NCBI GenBank assembly: GCA_002344135.1
Contig: DDTO01000004.1
Coordinates: 234,473 to 298,472, forward strand
Length of the DNA stretch: 64,000 nucleotides
DNA from: Chthonomonas sp. UBA2362
Lineage (GTDB): Bacteria; Armatimonadota; Fimbriimonadia; Fimbriimonadales; Fimbriimonadaceae
Direction: 5' to 3'
Of the stretch, positions 41,584 to 52,000 are shown in pieces (the stretch's first letter is position 1; each line of letters opens with the position of its first letter). The position numbers and the translations under genes are program-made. A model generated the notes under the pieces. The model searched no databases and was not told where the DNA came from. It saw nothing but the letters and a program-made list of their open reading frames with translations.

Positions 41584-43020
41584 CTATTCTCCTCCTTTGC
41601 CGCCCATGCTGGGAGCGGGTGAGCCGACCTTTACCTTGGCCTTGCCGTTGCGATGGTCGACGTCCCCCGTTCGATGGAGCAGGTCTTTCATTTCGAAGAT
41701 GTTGATCATCGGGACGAAGCGGATGAAGAGGAACATCATGAAGACGAAGAAGCCGATGGTGCCGGCAAACATCCCGAAGTCCCACCAGGTTGGGTAGTAC
41801 ATTCCCCAAGCGCTCGGCATATAGTCTCGGTGGAGGCTCATCGGGATGATCACGAACCGTTCGAGCCACATCCCCACGCTGACGAAACCCGAGATGATCA
41901 GCAGAGCGGTCGTGTTGTTGCGAACCTTCTTGCTCCAGAGAGGCTGAACGGCGAGGCCGTTGCAGATCCAGAGCGACCAGAAGAGCAGGGCGTAAGGTCC
42001 GGCGAACCGGTTGGAGATCAAGTACAGCTCGTACGGATTCCCGCTATACCAGGCGTAGAACACTTCCATGATGTAGCCATAGAAGACGATCAGGCCGGTG
42101 GCGAGCATGATCTTGGCGCACCAGTCGAGATGCTTGTCCGTGATGAGATCTTCGAGGTGATACCACTTCCGGATCGGAATCGCGAGGGTCAGCACCATTG
42201 CGAAGCCGGCAAACACCGCACCGGCGACGAAGTAGGGCGGGAAGATCGTGACGTTCCAACCGGGGACGATCGAAACCGCAAAGTCGAGGGACACGATCGA
42301 GTGAACCGACAAGACGAGCGGGGTCGAGAGGCCGGCGAGAATGAGATAGGCCGCTTCGTATCGGTGCCAGTGCTTGACCGATCCCGTCCAGCCCATGGCG
42401 AGCACTCCGAACAGCTTCTTCAGCCACACCTTCTTGACCCGGTCGCGAAGGGTTGCAAAGTCGGGGATGAGCCCCACGAACCAGAAGAGCGCCGAGACCG
42501 TGATGTACGTCGTGACCGCGAAGACGTCCCAGATCAGCGGGCTGCGGAACTGAGGCCACATTCCGAGGATGTTCGGGTAAGGGAACAGCCAATAAGCCAC
42601 CCAAGGTCGACCCGTATGCAGAAGTGGGAAGAGACCCGCGCACATGACGGCGAAGAGCGTCATCGCCTCGGCGAACCGATTGATCGAGTTCCGCCACTGT
42701 TGCCGCAAGAGAAGGAGAATCGCCGAGATGAGGGTGCCCGCGTGGCCGATACCGATCCACCACACGAAGTTGATGATGTCGAAGGCCCATGCGACCGGCT
42801 GGTTGTTGCCCCAGATGCCGATGCCCTGGTAGACCAGGTAGGCGATCGAGACGAGCAGAATGTTGACGAACAGGAAGGCAACGCCCACGATCATCATCCA
42901 GCGCCGCTGGTGGATTTTCTGGTTCAGAACAACGTCGCCGATCTGGGCATCGAGCGACTGATAACTCTGGTCGCCAGTGAGGAGGATGTCCTTTTCGGGT
43001 TCTCGGGTGACTAGTGCCAT
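41584..43020 (-). CDS. actC: Alternative complex III NrfD-like subunit ActC
   Basis: 478 residues with about ten transmembrane helices, NrfD/polysulfide-reductase family: WWIGIGHAGTLISAILLL near residue 95, RPWVAYWLFPYPN, HSIVSLDFAVSI and FYAWYSGNPYE are typical ActC motifs. It holds the quinol-binding site and the probable proton path. Overlaps the actB stop (TGATG). Confidence 0.94.
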   Translation of the reverse strand: MALVTREPEKDILLTGDQSYQSLDAQIGDVVLNQKIHQRRWMMIVGVAFLFVNILLVSIAYLVYQGIGIWGNNQPVAWAFDIINFVWWIGIGHAGTLISAILLLLRQQWRNSINRFAEAMTLFAVMCAGLFPLLHTGRPWVAYWLFPYPNILGMWPQFRSPLIWDVFAVTTYITVSALFWFVGLIPDFATLRDRVKKVWLKKLFGVLAMGWTGSVKHWHRYEAAYLILAGLSTPLVLSVHSIVSLDFAVSIVPGWNVTIFPPYFVAGAVFAGFAMVLTLAIPIRKWYHLEDLITDKHLDWCAKIMLATGLIVFYGYIMEVFYAWYSGNPYELYLISNRFAGPYALLFWSLWICNGLAVQPLWSKKVRNNTTALLIISGFVSVGMWLERFVIIPMSLHRDYMPSAWGMYYPTWWDFGMFAGTIGFFVFMMFLFIRFVPMINIFEMKDLLHRTGDVDHRNGKAKVKVGSPAPSMGGKGGE

Positions 43021-46000
43021 CAGGCCTTCTCGATCTCCGGGTTGGGATTGCGAAGCCGCTTCAGGTAGGTCGTTCGCGGTTTCGTGTTGACTTCGGGCAG
43101 CAGAGTGTAGTTCCGCTGACTGTGGGCAGTGTGGCTAACTCGGCTTTCGGGGTCGCCGATGTCGCCGAAGACGATGGCCCCGGTAGGGCAGGCGTCTTGG
43201 CAGGCGGTCGTAATCTCGCCGTCACGAATCTTGCGGCGCTCCTTCTTGGCGGTGATCCTCGCCGCGTTGATCCGCTGGACGCAGTAAGTGCACTTCTCCA
43301 TGACGCCTCGTCCACGAACCGTCACGTTCGGGTTGTTTACGAGGAGGAGCGAGTCCGCCTGGATGCGATCCCAAGGCTGTTTCCAGTTCGGATAGTCTTT
43401 GCGATCCAGGAAGTTGAAGTAGTTGAACCTACGAACCTTGTAGGGGCAGTTGTTCGAGCAGTACCGGGTACCGACGCACCGGTTGTACACCATCATGTTG
43501 AGCCCTTCGTGGCTGTGAGTGGTTGCCGCCACCGGACAGACCGGCTCGCAGGGGGCCAGTTCACAGTGCATACAGTTGACGGGCATGAACACCGTCTCGA
43601 TTGCGTTCGAATCGAGCAAATCCGGGTCGTTTTTCTGGGGGTCGGCCAACTGCGAGTTGTTTTGGGTCGCATCTTCGACCGTTCCATTTTCGCGAACCCG
43701 GTAGTACCGGTCCACGCGGATCCAGTGCATTTCGCGGCCTCGCTTGACCTGAACTTTCCCTACCACCGCGATGTTGTTTTCTGCCTGGCAGGCCGTGATG
43801 CAGGCGTTGCAGCCGATACAGGTGTTGAGGTCGATGGTCATCCCCCACTTCGCGCCGTCCCAAGGTTCGGGGAACACCTGGTCCGGATACATCGACGGTC
43901 CTTCGTGGTGCGAATGACTTTCGTCGTGCTCCTTCTCCTTGCCGAGGTCTGCGAGGTTCTCGGACTGGAAGAGGTCTCTTCCCTCCATCGAGTGGTGGGT
44001 CTGGCATGCGGAGAGCGCGTAGAGCTGGTTCGCCTTCGAGATTTCTACACCGTAGTCGGACCAAAGGTTGGCGGTGGACCGCATCGCGAACGCGTTGTAG
44101 AGGCCCACATCGGTTCCGACAATGCCTCCCGCCTTCCGTGCGTATCCGGTTTGTAGCCCGACCACGTCGTCTGGATGTCCGGGGAGGACCCAGACCGGCG
44201 CGTCGACGGTCACACCCTTATAGGTGATCGTGACGAGGTCTTCGTTGGCGACTCCGAGTTGCCCGGCAGTCTTCGGGCTGAGGAGCGCGACCCCATCCCA
44301 GGTCAGGGTCGTCAGCGGCCTCGGGAGTTCTTGAAGCCACCCCACGTTGGCATAACGCCCGTCCCAGACGCAGGCGTCGGGCCGGAACACGATCTCGAGC
44401 CCGGATTTCGTGGCCGAGGCGATTCCCGCGGCGAAGTTGCCTGCGAGGGTCGGGTTCTTGGTCACCGCCTCCGTGCCGGGGATCACACCCTTGTTCAGCC
44501 AGTCCTGCCAGTTCTTCTCGAAGTCGCCGCCGGCATGCTGTCGCCAAGTTGCTCGCACAAGGTCGTAAGCGGTGTCGGGCTTGCCCATGAGGCCTGCGAG
44601 CACGTCGTGCAACGACCGGTTCTCGTAAAGAGGCGAGACAAGCGGTTGGACGATCGACGCGGTCCCATCGAAGGCGCGTCCGTCGCTCCACTCCTCCAGG
44701 AAGTGGCTCTGCGGCAAACGCCATGCACACGCGTTGGCCGTTTCGTTGTGCTGCGTGCCCAGATACATGGTCAAGGGGACTTTGGCGAGGGATGCGGCGA
44801 AATTGACGTCCTTTGGGGCGTCGTAGACTGGGTTCGCGCCGACGACGAGCAGAATCTTGACCCGTTCCTCGGTCATGTCCTTGACCAAGCTGCGGAGCGA
44901 GCCCATCCGGTTCTCCGGGGAAAGAACGGGCTCGATGTACCGAACGGTTTGGCCGACGTTGCCGAGTTTCGCGTTGATCGCATGGGCTAGCGCATGGACC
45001 TCGGCCGGCTGCTGGTCCCCGGGGACGACGATGCATCTTCCCGAGTGGGCCAGGAGATCGGCGATGAGAGCCTGCATCCACTTGTCGGGCACGGATTTCG
45101 GTTTGACCCCGCTCGCACCGGGTACCCCCAAGCTCTCGGCGAGCGACGCCGTAAAGTCGAGGACTTCCGATGCCTTCATCGCCAGCCGGTGGTCGGCGTT
45201 CGCTCCCGCGACCGTCGGCACGCTCTCGACGGCATAGAGACGATTCATGGTTCCGCCGTTGTCTTCAGCCCGGCGGCGGTTCATGAAGTCCTTTGCGTAC
45301 CGGGTGCTTCCGGGAAGCTGGGTGAGAAACTCGGAGTCGAGCGAAAGGACGACGTCGGCGAGATCGAAGCGGTAGATAGCGTCCACTGGCTCGCCGAATG
45401 CCATGAGGGCGCCTTCGAGGACCGAATCGCGATTGATCGGCTCGTACTGGTGCCACTGCATCTTGGGGAACATCCCGCGAAGCTGCTTCATCTGGGCCGC
45501 CAGAGTCGGCGACGATGAAGGAAGGGTGAGGATATGCAGGCCCTCCCCGTTGCCACGTTGGGCGTCGAAGTCCTTGCGAACCTGCTGGAAGAAGGTGTTC
45601 CAGTCGGCGATGTTCGTCTGATCGCCGGCGAGGAGGCTGACCTCCTTGATTCGCTCGGGGTCGTAGAGTTGGAGCAAGGTCGATTGAGTGATGCTATCGA
45701 GGCCCTTGGTTCGCTTGGCTGGGTCGGCATGTCCATCGATCGCTGGGTGGTCGGGATTTCCATCGAGTTTGATGGGGCGACCTTCGTAGCTTTTGGCAAG
45801 GACACCGACCGTGTAGCCCATCGAACTAGCGGCTGTCGCGTATTCGAGAATGCCGCCGGCAACCCGTTCCTCGAGGGCGTTCACGTGCGGAACGATTTTC
45901 TGCTGTGGCAGGAAGTAGCCACGGCACCCGCCGAGTCCGGCGAGCAGCATCGAGGCGCCCATGAACTTGAGGAAATCGCGTCGGTCTACCCCGAGGAGCG

Positions 46001-46172
46001 ACTGCCGATTCGGGAACTCGTCTTCGACCCAGTCTTGGAACTCCTTGGTCTCGGCAAGTTCTTCGAGGCTTCGCCAGTAGTGTTGCCCGCGGCTGTCGGC
46101 CAGCTTGCGCCGCGCGATCTCGACGAGGGTCTCGCTCGCCGTCTCTATGGGTTCGGTTGGTTCGTTGGGCAT
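43020..46172 (-). CDS. actB: Alternative complex III iron-sulfur/molybdopterin-like subunit ActB
   Basis: 1050 residues: a Tat signal near residue 65 (RRDFLKFMGAS, with a Cys after it), a molybdopterin-oxidoreductase-like domain without cofactor in ACIII (about 90-770), and a C-terminal ferredoxin domain (about 800-1020). Four Cys clusters are visible: CIGCNACITACQ; CMHCELAPCEPVCPV; CVGTRYCSNNCPY; CTYC...CQDACPTGA, consistent with three [4Fe-4S] and one [3Fe-4S]. Electrons pass from ActC quinol to ActA/ActE haems. Long plus-strand frames opposite this gene are shadows. Confidence 0.95.
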   Translation of the reverse strand: MPNEPTEPIETASETLVEIARRKLADSRGQHYWRSLEELAETKEFQDWVEDEFPNRQSLLGVDRRDFLKFMGASMLLAGLGGCRGYFLPQQKIVPHVNALEERVAGGILEYATAASSMGYTVGVLAKSYEGRPIKLDGNPDHPAIDGHADPAKRTKGLDSITQSTLLQLYDPERIKEVSLLAGDQTNIADWNTFFQQVRKDFDAQRGNGEGLHILTLPSSSPTLAAQMKQLRGMFPKMQWHQYEPINRDSVLEGALMAFGEPVDAIYRFDLADVVLSLDSEFLTQLPGSTRYAKDFMNRRRAEDNGGTMNRLYAVESVPTVAGANADHRLAMKASEVLDFTASLAESLGVPGASGVKPKSVPDKWMQALIADLLAHSGRCIVVPGDQQPAEVHALAHAINAKLGNVGQTVRYIEPVLSPENRMGSLRSLVKDMTEERVKILLVVGANPVYDAPKDVNFAASLAKVPLTMYLGTQHNETANACAWRLPQSHFLEEWSDGRAFDGTASIVQPLVSPLYENRSLHDVLAGLMGKPDTAYDLVRATWRQHAGGDFEKNWQDWLNKGVIPGTEAVTKNPTLAGNFAAGIASATKSGLEIVFRPDACVWDGRYANVGWLQELPRPLTTLTWDGVALLSPKTAGQLGVANEDLVTITYKGVTVDAPVWVLPGHPDDVVGLQTGYARKAGGIVGTDVGLYNAFAMRSTANLWSDYGVEISKANQLYALSACQTHHSMEGRDLFQSENLADLGKEKEHDESHSHHEGPSMYPDQVFPEPWDGAKWGMTIDLNTCIGCNACITACQAENNIAVVGKVQVKRGREMHWIRVDRYYRVRENGTVEDATQNNSQLADPQKNDPDLLDSNAIETVFMPVNCMHCELAPCEPVCPVAATTHSHEGLNMMVYNRCVGTRYCSNNCPYKVRRFNYFNFLDRKDYPNWKQPWDRIQADSLLLVNNPNVTVRGRGVMEKCTYCVQRINAARITAKKERRKIRDGEITTACQDACPTGAIVFGDIGDPESRVSHTAHSQRNYTLLPEVNTKPRTTYLKRLRNPNPEIEKA

Positions 46173-46188
46173 GGTTCGTCCGTGAGTG

Positions 46189-46962
46189 CTAGTGGTGGCA
46201 GGTCGAGCAGTCCGAGTTTTGAGCCTTGATCACGCCGTATTCCTTCACGAGGGCAAGACCTTCCTTGATCTCGAATTCGGTCGGCTTGTAAGTGTCGCCG
46301 CGGCCATCGAGGATCTCTTGCTCGCGCCGGGTGAGTGTGGCTCCCTCCTGTAGCTTCAGGTAGAGATTGAAGACCTGCTGTCGAGGGCTCAGATTGGGTT
46401 GCTCGGGGTCCTTGTAGAGGAACCGCTCGGTATTGCGGTGGCAATCCAGGCACCACCGCATCTGGAACGGATTGGCCTTCTCGGTTATCTGCTGATCGGT
46501 GATCGCACCGTGACAGATGCTGCACGAGATTCCACGATCGATGTGGATGCTGTGGTTGAAGTACACGAAGTCGGGAACCGTGTTGACCTTGTTCCAGCCC
46601 ACATCGCCGTTCACGAACTTGATCGGGGCTCCGGTCTCCCAACTCTTTCGCACCGGCTCGAGCAGAGGGCTGTTGGTCCAGATTTGGCTATGACAGGTCA
46701 TGCAGGTCTCGGTCGGCGGCACACTCGCCACCGCGCCCTTCTCCACGGAGATGTGGCAGAAGCGGCAGTCGATACCCAGTTCCCATGCGTGGTGCTTGTG
46801 ACTGAACGGGATCGGCTGGTCGAGGGGAACATGGACCTTCGTATTGGCAGGAGACCGGCTGAAGGTCACGCCGGCGTAAAGAACCGCCACTGGCAGGATC
46901 AGGCTCATGGCCACGCTCGCTTTGGCTAGCGTGTTGGCTTGAGGCTTGAAGACGTTAGGCAT
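46189..46962 (-). CDS. actA: Alternative complex III pentahaem cytochrome ActA
   Basis: 257 residues. N-terminal transmembrane anchor (about 10-35) and five haem motifs: CRFCH, CMTCH, CSICH, CLDCH and CSTCH, so five c-type haems. Takes electrons from ActB on the outer face. Preceded by GGAG 6 bases from the ATG and 18 bp after the ctaAB stop. Confidence 0.95.
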   Translation of the reverse strand: MPNVFKPQANTLAKASVAMSLILPVAVLYAGVTFSRSPANTKVHVPLDQPIPFSHKHHAWELGIDCRFCHISVEKGAVASVPPTETCMTCHSQIWTNSPLLEPVRKSWETGAPIKFVNGDVGWNKVNTVPDFVYFNHSIHIDRGISCSICHGAITDQQITEKANPFQMRWCLDCHRNTERFLYKDPEQPNLSPRQQVFNLYLKLQEGATLTRREQEILDGRGDTYKPTEFEIKEGLALVKEYGVIKAQNSDCSTCHH

Positions 46963-46980
46963 GCTTGGGCTCCGTGCGCA

Positions 46981-48816
46981 TCATAGGGTGACGCTCCGAT
47001 CGATTGCGATCATCAAGAATAGCAAAGCGAGATAGACCATCGAGTAGTGGAAGAGCCTCACGGCGCGGGGCCGCTCGGGATTCTTCAGTAGCTGAAGGCT
47101 TTGGAGAACGAGGACCGCGTTGAGAACCACAGCCGGCGCCAGGTAAAGCCAGCCGACTTCCCGCTGGACGAACGGGATGGCCGAGACGAGCGCGGTCACC
47201 ACCGCGTAAAGGGCGATCTGGATCACGGTGACACGCTCGCCGTGCACGACCGGAAGCATCGGAATGCCCGCCTCGGCGTAGTCGTCCTTGATCAGCAGAG
47301 CGAGCGCCCAGAAGTGCACAGGGGTCCAGACGAAAATGATGGCGAAAAGGCACCAAGCGAGCGGGCTCAAACTGTCGGCGACCGCCGCGTACCCGACCAG
47401 TGGAGGAAAGCACCCCGCCGCGCCTCCGATCACGATGTTGTGCCACGTTCGTCGCTTTAGCATGAGCGTGTACACGATCACGTAGAACGCCAGCCCCGCC
47501 ATCGCGAGCATAGCGCTCAGCAGGTTCGCGGCCCATGTGAGGGACACGAACGAGAACACGGCCAGCGCAACAGCGAACGCTGTGGCGCGGGACGTGGGGA
47601 TCGCCTGCGTGACCGTCGGCCGGTTCGCCGTCCGCTTCATGCGGCCGTCGATGTCGCGATCGATGATCATGTTGATCGCGTTGGCCGCACCAGCGGCGGC
47701 GTAGCCTCCCAACGCCACCCAGAAGAGCAGCCAGCCGCCCGGCCAGCCGCCGCCGGCGATGAACATCGCGGCCAGCGTCGTGAAAAGCAGAAGGCTAATG
47801 ACCCGCGGCTTCGTCAGGGCGAGATAGGCCTTCCATGTGACGGGCTCGGCTCCGTGGAGCGAAGGTGCAGTCTCGTTCTTGGCACGGTCGGATTGGAGAA
47901 CTCGCCGCGGAACGCCGTCTCCCATCGCCGCAGCAGCTGCGATTACGAGAGCGATCCAGAGCAGGTCGGCAGCCAGGAGATGAACCAGCTGCATCGGTAT
48001 CGGCGCATGTAGCCCAAGGTTGATGAGGCCGATCAGCATCTGCGCGCAAAAGAGCGTCACGACCCATCCCGCCGCCTTCTTCACCATTGGCGAGGGGCGG
48101 AGATTGGCGACGAGGGACGAAGCGAGCACCAAGTAGAGACCCACCGAAATGGCGATCATCGGGTGGAACAACCGGAGCCGGATCAAGAAGTGGGCGGTCG
48201 GCGAGAAATCCTGCTTGATGCCCTCGATAAGCGACTTGGAAGGGAAGAGCGTATCCCCCAAAGCGGTCACCGCCCCGCTCACGCCGAGGAAGAGCAGGCC
48301 GAACAGCCCGATCCCGATAGCCCAAGCAACGCTGCCCTGACCACGAAGCCGGAGAGGCGCCCCGCCGGCGACCGTCCAAGCAAGCATCGTCTGGGACGCC
48401 AAGAGCAGGAAAGTATTGACCAAGTGGATCGACATCCAGATCGCCCGGTGGATCGAGTCGTTGTCCGCGACCAGACCTTTCTTCACCAGGATCATCCCGA
48501 CCAGTGCTTCGGTAATCGTGAAGACCAGGGTCCAGAAAGCCGCTTTTCGAGCCAGGCTCTTACCAGGCTGGGTTCGATAAACGGCGACCACGAGCCCGAG
48601 GATCAGAATGCCGAGCAAGCCACTCGAGGCTCGATGGGCGAACTCGATCCAAGTCTTATGCTCGACGTCACCCGGGATTACGACGCCGTTGCAGAGGGGC
48701 CAGTGCGCGCCGCAGCCGTCACCCGAGTTGCTCGCTCGCACGAAGGCCCCCCAGACGATCACGACCAGCGTGTAGAGCAAGAGCCCCCACGCCCACTTGG
48801 CGATCGGACTCTTCAA
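46981..48816 (-). CDS. ctaAB: Fused haem A synthase (CtaA) and haem O synthase (CtaB)
   Basis: 611 residues from TTG 48816, which has AGGGAGGGGG in front. The frame remains open to 48996 but that leader is Arg-rich. The N-terminal half (about 1-310) is CtaA/COX15: four-helix pairs with His in EFAHRASSG, IHLVNTF, RLFHP and QLVHLL. The C-terminal half (about 330-611) is CtaB/COX10 farnesyltransferase with NAINMIIDRDIDGRMKRT and HFWALALLIKDDY. Together they make haem O then haem A for CoxA. First gene of the respiratory operon. Confidence 0.93.
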   Translation of the reverse strand: MKSPIAKWAWGLLLYTLVVIVWGAFVRASNSGDGCGAHWPLCNGVVIPGDVEHKTWIEFAHRASSGLLGILILGLVVAVYRTQPGKSLARKAAFWTLVFTITEALVGMILVKKGLVADNDSIHRAIWMSIHLVNTFLLLASQTMLAWTVAGGAPLRLRGQGSVAWAIGIGLFGLLFLGVSGAVTALGDTLFPSKSLIEGIKQDFSPTAHFLIRLRLFHPMIAISVGLYLVLASSLVANLRPSPMVKKAAGWVVTLFCAQMLIGLINLGLHAPIPMQLVHLLAADLLWIALVIAAAAAMGDGVPRRVLQSDRAKNETAPSLHGAEPVTWKAYLALTKPRVISLLLFTTLAAMFIAGGGWPGGWLLFWVALGGYAAAGAANAINMIIDRDIDGRMKRTANRPTVTQAIPTSRATAFAVALAVFSFVSLTWAANLLSAMLAMAGLAFYVIVYTLMLKRRTWHNIVIGGAAGCFPPLVGYAAVADSLSPLAWCLFAIIFVWTPVHFWALALLIKDDYAEAGIPMLPVVHGERVTVIQIALYAVVTALVSAIPFVQREVGWLYLAPAVVLNAVLVLQSLQLLKNPERPRAVRLFHYSMVYLALLFLMIAIDRSVTL

Positions 48817-48925
48817 CGCCCCCTCCCTAGGAGATCGAATCTGTACGAAAAAGTAATTGAGCCCTCTTCGCCGGATGGCGAATCGGCCCCCTCTCCATGG
48901 AAGCTTGCGCGACTCGCAGATGGAT

Positions 48926-48951
48926 CGAATCCGGACACAAGCCCGGATTCG
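48926..48951 (-). promoter_or_regulatory. 9-bp hairpin in the leader of the respiratory operon
   Basis: CGAATCCGG and CCGGATTCG with an 8-base loop, about 110 bp upstream of the TTG start and about 30 bp downstream of the predicted transcription start. No T run. Possible regulator site or mRNA structure. Confidence 0.45.
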
Positions 48952-48984
48952 TTGTCTGAGCGGCGGTCGTCCAAACCGGCTTGA

Positions 48985-49013
48985 ACTGTAGCCCAAGCAC
49001 CGCAGTTTGTCAA
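48985..49013 (-). promoter_or_regulatory. Sigma70-like promoter of the ctaAB-act-cox operon
   Basis: On the minus strand, TTGACA (49013-49008), exactly 17 bases, then TACAGT (48990-48985). It is the best match to the consensus seen in the window and lies in the gap between the efflux operon and ctaAB. Confidence 0.75.
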
Positions 49014-49046
49014 GTGGGGTGAACGGGCGTCCAGACCGCAGAGGGC

Positions 49047-52000
49047 CTAAAGCTGGGCGGGTTCGACCTCTTCGGCCGTAGGTTCCTCACCCTCAGTGAT
49101 TTCAGGCTCGGTGTGTCGGTGGAACAGCCTTCCGATCGCCAGCGACAAATCGTCGAAGATCGTATAGGAGCAGGGAATCACGAGGAGCGTCAGCAGGGTC
49201 GAGAGGGTCACACCGCCGATGATGGTGATACCGATCGTCTCGCGGAACTCCGACCCCCGCCCGATGGCGAGCGCGACCGGCAGCATTCCGAGGATGATCG
49301 CCAGCGTGGTCATCATGATCGGCCGCAAGCGAACCGGTCCGGCCTCGACCAAGGCCTCGTGACGCGAGCGGCCGCGTGCTCGCAGCGTGTTTGCATAGTC
49401 CACGAGAAGGATCGCGTTCTTGCCTACCAAACCGACCAGCGCAATAATGCCGACGAAGCCAACGATATTGAGGGCCTTATCGGTAATCATCAGCGCCAGC
49501 AATGCGCCGACGAAGGCTTGCGGTTGGGCGAGCTGGATGATCAGCGGATACAGCAGGTTGTCGTACAGCGAAGCGAGAAGCATGTAAACGAGCACGAGGC
49601 CGATGAGGAGAGCGCTGAACAGATAGGTGCTTTCCCGATTCTGCGCATCGGCCTGGCCGAGGTCCTTCTTCACCACTCCCTCGGGAATCATGTTCTCCTT
49701 GACGAGCCAGTCGTTGATCTGCTGCTGGACGGTGCCGGCGGCGCCCCCGGGAAGGAGGTCGGCGGTGACGCGAATCTCCTCTTCTCGGTTTCGCCGTTCG
49801 ATCTTGTCCACGCCGATCCCGGGCTCCAAGCGGGTGACCTGGTCGAGCAGAATCGGGTTGCCGTTCCGAAAGGCGACCGGAAGTTGCTCGACGATCTTGG
49901 GGTCGTTGCGATCTTGGAGGTCCAGCATGACGCGAACGTCGTACTCGCGGCCCTTCACCCTGAACTTGGTCTGGTTATCGCCTTCGTACATCGCCCGGAG
50001 AGCCGCGGCCACGTCCGCGGTCGTCATGTCCGAATCCGCCAAACGTACTCGGTCCGGGATCGCTCGAATCTCGGGCTTACCGGGGTTCGATGAGATCTGA
50101 GGTGAGATGACGTACTTGATCTCACCTTGCGCGAGTCGATTGCGAATGTTGGAAACGGTCTTCAGCAGAAGATCGCGATCGTCGGATGCGAAGGACATTT
50201 GAATCGGTGCGCCGAACCCTTGCGCCTGGGTCGCGCTGACCGTCATCAGTACGCCAGGAATCCGGCCGAGCGCTTCGAGCATGTCTGCCGCGATCGATGA
50301 GTCTGATCGGCGCCTCAGCTTCTCGTCGTGCTTGACCCAGAAGAGGAGGTCGTCCATGAAGGCGGCTCGATCATTGAGAGTAATGCCGACGACGCCGAGG
50401 TTCGTTCCTTGGTCTGCGGCGGTCCACCCTGCGCTCCGCGTGCCGACGTTCGAGAGAACGTACTTAGCGTTCGGGTTCCTAGCCACAATCGCTTCGATCC
50501 GCTCGACCGCCTTCTTGGTTTCCTCGAGCGAGGCGCCAGGTGCGAGTTCGAGCTTGACTTCGACGCGCCCTCCGTCGCTTTGCGGCATGAACTGGAAATT
50601 GAAGATCGGGGCGTCCTTCCACTGAGCCCACTGGAATCCGATAACGGCGGCGACCGGAAAGCAAAGGCCGAAAAGAACGCCGCCCAGAATCGGCTTGAAG
50701 GTCACACGGCGACGGAGGAGGCTCACTACGAAGGCGATGACGCCAATCCCGATCGCGACGTTCATGGGTCCGGAGCCGACTGTGATCGCGCCGGCGATGT
50801 CGGCCGCGAAGCTGCCACCGATCATCATGAACACCGAGAAAAGCGCAACGAAGCCCGAGCAGAAAACGAAGTAGCGATGCTTCAGGGACCACTCAAGAGA
50901 TCTGCGGTAGCCCCGCTCGAACCGACCGAAGCCCCGTTCGAAGGCCCTCGCGAAGCGGCCAGTGGGGTGCTCCATGTCCTCGCCCTTGCGGTACCAGCGC
51001 GAGGCGAGCATCGGCGTGACCGTGAACGAGACGAACAGGGAAAAGATCACCGCGACGACAAAGGCGAGTGCCATCGGTCGGAAGAACTGCCCTACGATGC
51101 CTCCCATGAAGGCGATCGGGACGAACACGACCACGTCGGCCAGAGTGATCGCGATGGCAGCGAGCCCGATCTCTCCTCGCCCGTTGATGGCGGCAGTCCG
51201 CGGATCCTCTCCCATCTTGAGGTGGCGATAGATGTTCTCCAGGACGACGATCGCATCGTCGACGAGAACGCCGATGGCCAGCGAGAGCGCGAGCATCGTC
51301 ATGTTGTTGATCGTAAAGCCCGCTGCCCAGAGCACGGTGAAGGTCGCGAAGATGCAGAGTGGAATCGCCAGCCCCACGATGAACGTGCCGCGCAGGTTGT
51401 GAAGGAAAATGAAGACGATGACGGTGACGAGGAAGATGCCGAACAAGAGCGTGAAGTTGAGGTCGCTCAGCGACTCTTGAATGATCGTCGACTGATCACG
51501 CGTCACGACCATCTGAATGCCGAACTGCTTCTCGAGGGCCGGGATCATCGCCTTGGCCGCTTTGGCGATCTCGATCGCGTTGCCTTCGCGCGACTTCTGG
51601 ATCGACATCGACACCGAGTCGGAGCCGTTCAGACGGCTGAGCGAACGCCGCTCCGCGCTGGCGTCGGTGACGACGGCGACGTCCGTTAACTGCACGGGGG
51701 TGGGTTTCGCCCCCATGCGGTTCGGGTCTTGAATCTGGATACGGACCTGCTCGATGTCCGCGATCGTCTGGAAGTCGCCCGGGACGCGGACGCTGAACTC
51801 TCGCTCGCCCTCCACGATTCGTCCGCTGGGAACGTTCATCGAAGCGGCCTGGATTGCCCGCTGGACGTCGAGAATGCCGACTTTGTATTTGAGCAGTCGG
51901 TCCTTCTTGACTTGGACCTGAATCTCCCGGATGTCGCCGCCGCCGACCGTCACGTTCGCGACGCCATCGATTCGAGCGAACTTGTCCTTGAGCTTGTCGT

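Noticed and set aside
40994..41869. N-terminal extension of actE
   Set aside because: It is actD in another frame; the lipobox start at 40993 is correct.
34018..46642. Long plus-strand open frames opposite the cox/act genes
   Set aside because: They mirror the high-GC third positions of the real minus-strand genes and encode Glu/Asp/Arg-rich low-complexity text without domains.
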